This document shows positions 7,335-14,074 of a DNA stretch of 24,191 bases, in pieces (position 1 is the stretch's first letter; each line of letters opens with the position of its first letter). The stretch lies in assembly GCA_036495425.1 (NCBI GenBank), contig DASXMW010000111.1, forward strand, positions 1 through 24,191, in the 5' to 3' direction. The notes beneath the pieces were generated by a model, which saw nothing but the letters and a program-made list of their open reading frames with translations, had not been told where the DNA came from and ran no database searches. A program made the position numbers and the translations under genes. This DNA comes from Bog-532 sp036495425 (GTDB taxonomy: Bacteria > Actinomycetota > Actinomycetes > Streptosporangiales > Streptosporangiaceae).

Positions 7335-7939
7335 CGGGGCAGCGCGAAGCCGAGCAGCCACTGGCCGCCCGCCTCGCTGACGTGCAGCAGCGCGTCGAAC
7401 ATCACGCTGCCGCCGTAGGTCAGGCAGCGGACATCGGGGTGGATGCGCCGGGCCGCGTAGGCGAAGTACTGGGCCACCGGCGCCGAGATGCGCTGCCCGA
7501 GCACGGCCAGCGGGACCGACGCGGCCAGGTCGCGGGCCAGGTCGGTGATGACCCGGGTGTCGGCCAGCATGTCGTGCAGGGCGCTCAGGTTGGCGATCTC
7601 GGCCGCCACCGCGGCCTGCATCGGGTTGTCGCCCCCACCGGGCGGCCCGCCGCCGGCGGCCTCGCCGGGCAGCGGCCCGGACGGGGTGTCGAGCGCGATC
7701 CCGCGCAGCGTGTCCCGCAGGGCCGGGTAACCGGAGAAGCCCAGCGCGGCCGCGAACCGGGTCACCGACGGCTGGCTGACCCCGGCCTGGCGGGCCAGGG
7801 CCACGCTGGACAGGAAGGCCGAATCGGGCATGTGGTCCAGCAGGCACTGCGCGATCCGCCGCTGCGCCGGCGACAAGCGGCGCCCGTCCAGCAGCGTCAG
7901 CAGGGCGTCAGCGGCGACGCCCTGGCCGCGGCCCTCCAT
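7052..7939 (-). CDS. RpiR-family transcriptional regulator (HTH + SIS domain)
   Basis: This 295-residue cytoplasmic regulator has an N-terminal RpiR helix-turn-helix (about residues 20-80: LSPAQRRIAQCLLDHM, then VALARQAGVSQPSVTRFAAALGFSGYPALRDTLR). A Gly/Pro linker follows (about 85-105), then a SIS ligand-binding domain (about 125-270, starting AVLGQRISAPVAQYFAYAARRI). Family SIS domains usually sense phosphorylated sugars or similar small molecules. The ATG at 7939 has AGGAAGG upstream. It is convergent with the lyase gene, and its 3' end overlaps the lyase reading frame by 283 bp. Its position suggests that it controls the lyase and importer genes, perhaps through the inverted repeat at 5485-5508; that is inference. 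Confidence 0.92.
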   Translation of the reverse strand: MEGRGQGVAADALLTLLDGRRLSPAQRRIAQCLLDHMPDSAFLSSVALARQAGVSQPSVTRFAAALGFSGYPALRDTLRGIALDTPSGPLPGEAAGGGPPGGGDNPMQAAVAAEIANLSALHDMLADTRVITDLARDLAASVPLAVLGQRISAPVAQYFAYAARRIHPDVRCLTYGGSVMFDALLHVSEAGGQWLLGFALPRYPAETVQALRFARRLGMRTAVVSDARFVPFAGDADVLLPAGVGHRLLFDSHAAPTMLAAVLVQAMADADPARAQDRLRQHEQLSAGQGVFLDR

Positions 7940-8167
7940 CGCGACCGACCTTCCTGGCTAGCTGGCCGACGTGTACAGGATCATTCACATCGTAAGTTCT
8001 CGCATGGGTTCATGCCAGAGGCCTGGTGAGAGCGCGGGCCGCAACTGATCATCCGCCGCCGCCTTCGCCTGAGGGCCAGCACTACCCGGTGGTAATGTTC
8101 GCAGCCTGGAAGCTACGCAGGGCAATGCTGATCAGGGCGGCGCACCGCGGGCCAGCAGCGGACGAGG
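7940..8167. promoter_or_regulatory. Divergent intergenic region between rpiR-type and glycosyltransferase genes
   Basis: These 228 bp should contain promoters for both genes, but I find no convincing consensus hexamers. A short inverted repeat GCATG-GGTT-CATGC lies at 8002-8015. Its right arm reads TTCATGC, the same 7-mer as in the 5485-5508 palindrome, but the arm spacing differs. Confidence 0.45.
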
Positions 8168-9466
8168 ATGGTGAACCGGGTGGCCATCGAGGGCGGTCCG
8201 CTGCGGGTGGCCCTGCTCTCCTACCGGAGCAAGGCGCACTGCGGCGGTCAGGGCGTCTACGTCCGGCACCTGAGCCGGGAACTGGCCGCGCTCGGCCACA
8301 GCGTCGAGGTGTTCTCCGGCCAGCCCTACCCCGAGCTGGACCCCGGCCCGAGCCTGCGCGAGGTGCCCAGCCTGGACCTGTACCGGGACGAGGACCCGTT
8401 CCGGACCCCCGGCCGGGACGAGTACCGGGACTGGGTCGACGTGCTCGAGACCATGACCATGTGGAGCGGCGGTTTCCCCGAGCCGCTCACGTTCAGCCTG
8501 CGGGCGCTGCGGGCCCTGCGCGACCGTCGCGCCGGCTTCGACGTGGTGCACGACAACCAGGGGCTCGGCTACGGGCTGCTGGGCGTGCCCCGGCTCGGCC
8601 TGCCCCTGGTCACCAGCATCCACCACCCGATCAGCGTGGACCGGAAGATCGAGCTGGAGGCGACCAGCGGCCTGGCCCGGCTGTCCAAGCGCCGCTGGTA
8701 CGGGTTTGTCCGCATGCAGGCCCGGGTGGCCCGGCGGGCCGCCCAGGCCGGCCCGGTCATCACCGTGTCCGAGTCCTCGCGCCGGGACATCTACCGCGAC
8801 TTCCGGCTCCGCCCCGGCAGCGTCAGCATCATCCCGCTCGGCGTCGACACCCGGGTCTTCCACCCCCGGGCCGGAACCCCCCGCGTCCCGGGCCGCATCG
8901 TGGCCGTGGCCAGCGCCGAATCGCCGGTCAAGGGCTTGCCCGTGCTGCTGCGGGCGGTGGCCAAGGTGGCCACCGAACGGGACGTGCGGCTGACCGTGGT
9001 GGGCAAGGTCGCGGCGGGCGGCCCGACCGAGCGGCTGATCGCCGAGCTGTCCCTGGCCGACCGGGTCCGGTTCACCTCGGGGATCAGCGACGACGAGCTG
9101 GCCGGGCTCCTGGCCAGCGCCGAGCTGGCCGTGGTGCCGTCGCTGTACGAAGGCTTCTCGCTGCCGGCCGTGGAACACCTGGCCTCGGGCACGCCGCTGG
9201 TGGCCAGCCGCGCGGGCGCGGTGCCCGAGGTCACCGGGGACGCCGCCGAACTGGTCACCCCGGGCGACCCGGAGGAACTGGCCGCGGCCCTGCGGCGGCT
9301 GCACGACAGCCCGCGCGAGCGGGAGCGGCTGTCCGAGGCGGCCTGGCGCCGGGTCCAGGAGCGGTTCGCCTGGCCGGCCGTGGCCCAGGCCACCGCGGAG
9401 CGCTACCACCAGGCCATCGCGGCCCGGCGCGGAGGAACCCAGCCCGGAGGAACAGGGCCTTGCTGA
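8168..9466 (+). CDS. Glycosyltransferase family 4 (GT-B fold)
   Basis: This enzyme of about 432 residues is predicted to transfer a sugar from a nucleotide donor to an unknown acceptor. The N-terminal acceptor domain starts VALLSYRSKAHCGGQGVYVRHL, with the Gly-rich GGQGVY loop typical of GT4. The C-terminal donor domain carries SIIPLGVDTRVF, the retaining-GT motif EGFSLPAVE (E-x7-E, Glu328 and Glu336) and GTPLVASRAGAVPEV. No signal peptide or membrane helix is seen. The exact start is uncertain: ATG 8168 lies right behind GAGG, so GTG at 8171 or 8180 are alternatives. Its stop overlaps the TTG start of the next gene (TTGCTGA), indicating translational coupling in a three-gene operon. Confidence 0.92.
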   Translation: MVNRVAIEGGPLRVALLSYRSKAHCGGQGVYVRHLSRELAALGHSVEVFSGQPYPELDPGPSLREVPSLDLYRDEDPFRTPGRDEYRDWVDVLETMTMWSGGFPEPLTFSLRALRALRDRRAGFDVVHDNQGLGYGLLGVPRLGLPLVTSIHHPISVDRKIELEATSGLARLSKRRWYGFVRMQARVARRAAQAGPVITVSESSRRDIYRDFRLRPGSVSIIPLGVDTRVFHPRAGTPRVPGRIVAVASAESPVKGLPVLLRAVAKVATERDVRLTVVGKVAAGGPTERLIAELSLADRVRFTSGISDDELAGLLASAELAVVPSLYEGFSLPAVEHLASGTPLVASRAGAVPEVTGDAAELVTPGDPEELAAALRRLHDSPRERERLSEAAWRRVQERFAWPAVAQATAERYHQAIAARRGGTQPGGTGPC

Positions 9467-10173
9467 CGGTCGACTACAGCCGACTCCAGATCACGCCCGG
9501 CGACCGCGTCCTCGACGTGGGCTGCGGCAACGGCCGGCACGCCTACGAGGCCTACCGGCGGGGCGCCCGGGTGGTGGCCTTCGACCTGGACCGGAAGGAA
9601 CTGGCCGCGGTGACCGGGATGTGCGGGGCCATGCGGGCCGAGGGCCAGGTCCCGCCGGATGCGGGCACCGCCGCCGTGTCGGGCGACGCCACCGTGCTGC
9701 CGTTCGCCGACAACTCGTTCGACCGGGTCATCGCGGCCGAGGTGTTCGAGCACATCCTGGACGACCAGCGGGCCATGAACGAGGTGGCCCGGGTGCTGCG
9801 GCCCGGCGGCGTGCTGGCCGTCACCGTCCCGGCCTGGCTGCCGGAGCGGATCTGCTGGGGCCTGTCCCGCGAATACCACGAAGTGCCCGGCGGCCACGTG
9901 CGCATCTACACCCGGCTGGAGCTGGAAGCCAAGCTGCGCCGGGCCGGGCTGGCCATCGGCGGTCACCACCACGCGCACGGCCTGCACTCGCCCTACTGGT
10001 GGCTGAAATGCCTGGTCGGGGTGGGCAACGACGATCACCCGGCGGCCAAGGCCTACCACCGCGTGCTGGTCTGGGACATCATGCGGCAGCCCGCCGCCAC
10101 CCGCCTGGCCGAACAGGCCCTGAACCCGCTGATCGGCAAGAGCGTGGTCGTCTACGCCGCTCTGCACTCGTGA
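9460..10173 (+). CDS. Class I SAM-dependent methyltransferase (Methyltransf_11-like)
   Basis: A 237-residue methyltransferase. Motif I is VLDVGCGNGRHA (about residues 17-28), followed by an acidic ribose-binding strand (VVAFDLD). Further motifs are GDATVLPFADNSFDRVIAAEVFEHI and the post-motif LRPGGVLAVTVP. The C-terminal half has a histidine-rich stretch (GGHHHAHGLHSPYWWLKCL). I chose TTG 9460 because GGAGGAA lies nine bases upstream and because it overlaps the glycosyltransferase stop. Its own stop overlaps the next start as GTGA. The substrate is unknown; the operon suggests a small glycosylated or lipid-like metabolite. Confidence 0.9.
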   Translation: MLTVDYSRLQITPGDRVLDVGCGNGRHAYEAYRRGARVVAFDLDRKELAAVTGMCGAMRAEGQVPPDAGTAAVSGDATVLPFADNSFDRVIAAEVFEHILDDQRAMNEVARVLRPGGVLAVTVPAWLPERICWGLSREYHEVPGGHVRIYTRLELEAKLRRAGLAIGGHHHAHGLHSPYWWLKCLVGVGNDDHPAAKAYHRVLVWDIMRQPAATRLAEQALNPLIGKSVVVYAALHS

Positions 10174-11291
10174 CCCCGGCCGTTCCCGGGGTGCTCAGCG
10201 CCGACCGCGTGCGGGCCACCGCGCGCAGCATCGCCGCCGTCCAGGAGCCGTCCGGAGCGATCGGCTGGCCCGACGGCCACGTGGACGTGTGGGATCACAT
10301 CGAGTGCGCGATGGCGCTGAGCGCGGCCGGCCTGACCGGGCCGGCCCGGCGCGCCTACGCCTGGCTGCGCCGGGCCCAGCGCGCCGATGGCTCGTGGCCG
10401 CGGACGATCATGGCCGGGACCGTGACCGACCCGGCCGCCGAGAGCAACCACGCCGCCTACGTGGCGGTCGGGGTCTGGCACGAGCTGCTGGTCAGCGGCG
10501 ATCGCGGGTTCGCCGGAACCATGTGGCCCACGGTCCGGCGGGCCGTCGAGTGGGTGCTGGACCTGCAGGCCCCCGGCGGCGAGATCGCCTGGGAGCGGGA
10601 CCGGGACGGCCGGCCGGGCGGGCACGCGCTGCTGACCGGCTGCGCCAGCATCCACCAGAGCCTGCGCTGCGCGGTGGCCCTGGCCGACTTCGTGGGCCAG
10701 TCCCAGCCGGACTGGGAGCTGGCCGCCGACCAGCTGGCCCACGCGGTGGCCTGGCATCCGGAGTCGTTCGCGGACAAGAGCCGGTTCTCGATGGACTGGT
10801 ACTACCCGGTGCTGGGCGGGGTGCTGCGCGGGCCCGCCGCGGCCCGGCGGCTGGCGGCCGGCTGGGACCGGTTCGTCGTGCCCGGCCTGGGCGTGCGCTG
10901 CGTGGACGACCAGCCCTGGGTGACCGGGGCCGAGAGCTGCGAGCTGGTGCTGGCCCTGCACGCCGCGGGCCAGCCCGGCGCCGCTGCCCGGCTGTTCGCC
11001 GACGTGCAGCACCTGCGCGCCGCCGACGGCGCCTACTGGACCGGCTGGCAGTTCGCCAACCGGCAGCACTTCCCGGGCGAACGCAGCGCCTGGACCGCGG
11101 CCGCGGTGATCCTGGCCGCGGACGCGCTGTCCGGCAGCACCGGCGGCGCCACCGTGTTCAGGGACGCTCATGCGGGCGCGGCCGCCCTGGACCCCGGGCT
11201 GGCCGGGGCCACCGCCGAGTGCGCCATCGGGAACTGTGGCTGCGCGCCGGGCTCACCGGAAGGCCGGGCGGGAGCGTTCGAGCACCCGTAG
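10170..11291 (+). CDS. Squalene cyclase/prenyltransferase-like alpha-toroid protein
   Basis: A 373-residue protein usually annotated as prenyltransferase in actinomycetes. It has repeated helical hairpins with a QW-like motif (AQRADGSWP), a further QAPGGEIAWE, and aromatic-rich segments (FSMDWYYPVLGG, YWTGWQFANRQHFPGE), as in the alpha/alpha barrel of squalene cyclases and protein prenyltransferase beta subunits. The DxDD motif of class II cyclases is not evident, so cyclase chemistry should not be assumed. The start GTG 10170 overlaps the methyltransferase stop. The last 39 bp overlap the convergent aminotransferase-methyltransferase gene, and the C-terminus ends with a Cys-containing GNCGCAPGS segment. 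The operon GT4 - methyltransferase - toroid protein suggests one pathway of unknown product. Confidence 0.85.
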   Translation: MTPAVPGVLSADRVRATARSIAAVQEPSGAIGWPDGHVDVWDHIECAMALSAAGLTGPARRAYAWLRRAQRADGSWPRTIMAGTVTDPAAESNHAAYVAVGVWHELLVSGDRGFAGTMWPTVRRAVEWVLDLQAPGGEIAWERDRDGRPGGHALLTGCASIHQSLRCAVALADFVGQSQPDWELAADQLAHAVAWHPESFADKSRFSMDWYYPVLGGVLRGPAAARRLAAGWDRFVVPGLGVRCVDDQPWVTGAESCELVLALHAAGQPGAAARLFADVQHLRAADGAYWTGWQFANRQHFPGERSAWTAAAVILAADALSGSTGGATVFRDAHAGAAALDPGLAGATAECAIGNCGCAPGSPEGRAGAFEHP

Positions 11292-13088
11292 CGAGCCCAC
11301 CGCCCGGACCTCAGTGAACTCCTCGGACTCCAGGGCCCGCTGGTAGATGCGGTACGGGGCCTGCCCGCCGTCGGCCGGGTCGGGGAACACGTCGTGGATG
11401 ACCAGCGCGCCACCCATCGTCACGAACGGCGCCCAGCCTTCGTAGTCGGCCTGCGCGGCCTGGTCGGTGTGCCCACCGTCGATGAACACCATGCCCAGCA
11501 GGCCCCGCCAGACCTGCGCCACCCGGGCCGACCGGCCCACGATGGCCACCACCTCGTCCTCCAGCCCGGCCGCGGCGATCGTGGCCCGGAACTGCGGGAG
11601 CGTGTCGATCTTCCCGGTGCCCGGGTCGGCCAGGGCCGTGTCGTGGTACTCCCAGCCCGGCTGGTGCTCCTCGGACCCGTGGTGGTGGTCGACGGTGATC
11701 ACGGTCTGGCCGAACGTCCGGGCCGCGGCGGCCAGGTAGATGGTGGACTTGCCGCAGTAGGTGCCGATCTCCATGACCGGGCCGACCGGGGCGTAGGCCA
11801 GCGCGGTCTCGTACAGGGCCAGCCCCTCGGCCGGGGGCATGAAACCCTTGGCCGCCTCGGCGGCGCGGAGCAGTTCGGGGTCCATGGTGGTCGCGCTCTT
11901 CGTGACGGGGCTGGGGGACGAGGCCGGGCGCTGCAGCGCGGAGAGCCGCGTCAGCGCCTCCTTGAGCACCTCGGGCCGCTTGCAGAAGGTGAACCGGACC
12001 TGGGTCCGGCCCGCCTCCCGGTCGTCGTAGAACACCGCGCTGGGAATGGCCACCACCCCGGCCCGCTCGGGCAGCCGGGCGCAGAACTCGATGCCGTCGG
12101 TCTCACCGAGGGCGGCGATGTCGGTGGTGACGAAGTAGGTGCCGTCCGACGGGTACACCTCGAACCCGAGCTCGGCCAGGCCCGAACTGAGCAGGTCCCG
12201 CTTTATCCGCAGGTCGTCCCGCAGGCCGGTGAAGTACTGGTCGGGCTGGCCCAGCGCGGCGGCGATCGCGTACTGGAACGGGCCGCCGCTGACGTAGGTC
12301 ATGAACTGCTTGGCGGCCCGGACCGCCGACACCAGTTCCGGCTGGCCGGTGACCCAGCCGATCTTCCAGCCGGTGAACGAGAACGTCTTGCCGCCCGAGC
12401 TGATCGACACCGTCCGCTCGGGCATGCCGGGCAGGGTGGCGATCGGCACGTGCTCGCCGGTGTACACCAGATGCTCGTAGACCTCGTCGGTGACCACCAG
12501 CAGATCGCGGGTGACCGCGATCCGGGCGATGGCGGTCATTTCCTCCCGGGTGAACACGGCCCCGGTCGGGTTGTGCGGCGAGTTGAGCAGGATGGCCCGC
12601 GTCCGCGGGGTGACCGCCGCCTCCAGCGCGGCCAGGTCGGGCCGGAAACCCGGCGGCCGCAGCGTGACCGGGACCCGGACGCCGCCGGCCATGGCGATCG
12701 AGGCCGCGTAGGAGTCGTAGTAGGGCTCGAACGCGATCACCTCGTCGCCCGGCTCGACCAGGGCCAGCATGGCCGCGGCGATGGCCTCGGTCGCGCCCGC
12801 GGTGACCAGCACCTCGGAGTTCGGGTCGTAGTCCAGCCCGTAGAACCGGCGCTGGTGCTCCACGATGGCCACCCGCAGTTCGGGCACGCCGGGACCGGGC
12901 GGGTACTGGTTGCCCTGGCCGGCCAGGATCGCGTCCGCAGCGACCTGGGCCACCGCCGGTGGCCCGTCGGTGTCCGGGAATCCCTGGCCCAGGTTGACCG
13001 ACCCGGTCCGCAGGGCCAGGGCCGACATCTCGGCGAAGATCGTGGTGCCCATGCCGGTGAGGCGCTGGCTCAGCAGTGGTCTGCGCAT
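11253..13088 (-). CDS. Fusion: class I/II PLP aminotransferase + class I SAM methyltransferase
   Basis: Residues 1-385 resemble the aminotransferase family that includes mycobacterial DapC-type and kynurenine/glutamine transaminase K enzymes: VNLGQGFPDTDGP (31-43), VTAGATEAI, NSPHNPTG (169-176, with the Asn contacting PLP), TDEVYEHL, the PLP lysine Lys234 in SISSGGKTFSFTGWKIGW, and Arg365 in VRFTF for the substrate carboxylate. A Ser/Pro linker (about 387-400) leads to a 210-residue methyltransferase module beginning MDPELL (Met402). This carries EIGTYCGKSTIYLAAAA (motif I), VITVDHH, and MVFIDGGHTDQAA with an acidic substrate/metal site as in TylF/CmoA-like Methyltransf_24 proteins. Both modules look complete. 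An internal start at 11885 with a weak GAAGAG site could also make the second domain alone. The start ATG 13088 has no leader. Confidence 0.9.
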   Translation of the reverse strand: MRRPLLSQRLTGMGTTIFAEMSALALRTGSVNLGQGFPDTDGPPAVAQVAADAILAGQGNQYPPGPGVPELRVAIVEHQRRFYGLDYDPNSEVLVTAGATEAIAAAMLALVEPGDEVIAFEPYYDSYAASIAMAGGVRVPVTLRPPGFRPDLAALEAAVTPRTRAILLNSPHNPTGAVFTREEMTAIARIAVTRDLLVVTDEVYEHLVYTGEHVPIATLPGMPERTVSISSGGKTFSFTGWKIGWVTGQPELVSAVRAAKQFMTYVSGGPFQYAIAAALGQPDQYFTGLRDDLRIKRDLLSSGLAELGFEVYPSDGTYFVTTDIAALGETDGIEFCARLPERAGVVAIPSAVFYDDREAGRTQVRFTFCKRPEVLKEALTRLSALQRPASSPSPVTKSATTMDPELLRAAEAAKGFMPPAEGLALYETALAYAPVGPVMEIGTYCGKSTIYLAAAARTFGQTVITVDHHHGSEEHQPGWEYHDTALADPGTGKIDTLPQFRATIAAAGLEDEVVAIVGRSARVAQVWRGLLGMVFIDGGHTDQAAQADYEGWAPFVTMGGALVIHDVFPDPADGGQAPYRIYQRALESEEFTEVRAVGSLRVLERSRPAFR

Positions 13089-13110
13089 CGGATCAGTTTA
13101 GGCTGGCAGC
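13089..13110. promoter_or_regulatory. 22-bp divergent promoter region with overlapping leaderless -10 elements
   Basis: On the plus strand TAGGCT (13099-13104) is followed by exactly six bases and the ATG at 13111. On the minus strand TAAACT (13100-13095) is followed by exactly six bases and the ATG at 13088. Both match TANNNT placed so that transcription would begin at the start codon, the usual layout of actinobacterial leaderless genes. The two hexamers share the central TA. Confidence 0.6.
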
Positions 13111-13910
13111 ATGCGAGTCGCGCTCTGCCAGATCCCGGTCAGCTCCCAGCCCGCGGTCAACCTGGCCCGGGTCCGCGAGGCCCTGTCCGGGGCCGCCGCC
13201 CAGCACGCCGACCTGGCCGTGTTCCCGGAAGCGACCCAGATCCGGTTCGGCTGTGACCCGCGGCCGGTGGCCCGCCCGGTCGGCGAGGGTTTCGCCGCCG
13301 GCCTGGCCGCGGCCGCCGCCGGCACCGGCTGGCCCTGGTCGCGGGCATCTTCACCCCGGCCCCGGACGGTCGCGTGTACAACACCGCCGTGGCCTTCGAC
13401 GGCAGCGGGGACCTGGTCGCCGCCTACCGCAAGCTGCACCTGTTCGACGCCTTCGGCCAGCAGGAATCGGCCCTGATCGCGCCGGGCGACCAGGCCGTGG
13501 TGACCAAGCTGGCCGGGCTCAGCGTGGGCCTGCAGATCTGCTACGACCTGCGCTTCCCGGAGCTGACCCGGGAACTGGTCAGCCGCGGCGCCGACCTGGT
13601 GGCCATGCCCGCGGCCTGGGGTGCCGGCCTGTTCAAGGAGGAGCACTGGGTCACGCTGACCCGGGCCCGGGCCATCGAGAACACGGTCTGGGTGGCCGCG
13701 GTGGGCCAGGTCCCCGACCCGGACGAGGGCCCGACCCGGGCGCCGACCGGGATCGGCCGCAGCATGCTGGTCGACCCGATGGGCACGATCCGCCTCGACC
13801 TGGGCCCCTACCCGGGGGTGGCGGTCGCCGAGGTGGACACCTCGTTCACCGCCCAGGTCCGGACCTCGATCCCGAGCCTGGAACACCGCCGCCCCGAGGT
13901 GCTGAGCTGA
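13111..13910 (+). pseudogene. Carbon-nitrogen hydrolase (nitrilase superfamily, omega-amidase-like), one-base frameshift
   Basis: Read through one frameshift, this is a complete hydrolase of about 266 residues. The catalytic triad is present: Glu40 in AVFPEAT, Lys108 in YRKLHLFD and Cys144 in LQICYDLRFPEL. The frame from ATG 13111 is homologous to about residue 73 and then turns to non-family sequence. The correct continuation (LALVAGIFTPAPDGRVYNTAVAF) begins at CTG 13329 in another frame, so one base is missing near 13327-13329. Everything downstream to the TGA at 13910 is intact, which suggests either a very recent mutation or a sequencing error. There is no slippery heptamer, so programmed shifting is unlikely. 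It is divergent from the aminotransferase, a pairing known for transaminases that use glutamine-like donors and omega-amidases that hydrolyse the resulting keto-amide. Confidence 0.85.
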
Positions 13911-13945
13911 TCCGGACCGGGTTCGGGTGGGGGACTCCTGCTCAC

Positions 13946-13974
13946 CAGCCTTCAATTTTATATATCGAAGGCTG
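13946..13974. terminator. Perfect 8-bp stem with AT-only-like loop between convergent genes
   Basis: CAGCCTTC (13946-13953) and GAAGGCTG (13967-13974) are exactly complementary and enclose a 13-base loop of almost only A and T. It lies 36 bp after the hydrolase stop and 100 bp beyond the end of the convergent propeller gene, so a bidirectional terminator is the simplest reading. There is no U-tract directly after the stem on either strand, so the assignment is moderate. Confidence 0.55.
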
Positions 13975-14074
13975 CGGACGTGGTGTCCCCGGGCCGTGAA
14001 CCAGCCCCGGTGATCAGGGTGCCGTACGGGGCCCGGGTTGCGTGCTCAGCGAAGACGGAGGCCGCCGGCCGTTC

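Noticed and set aside
8026..9459. N-terminal 478 codons of the 715-codon frame upstream of the methyltransferase
   Set aside because: Pro/Arg/Gly-rich sequence overlapping the glycosyltransferase in another frame; the methyltransferase homology begins only after the TTG at 9460, which has a good ribosome binding site.
13317..13335. Programmed -1 ribosomal frameshifting in the amidase gene
   Set aside because: There is no X-XXY-YYZ slippery heptamer and no clear downstream pseudoknot; a missing base explains it better.
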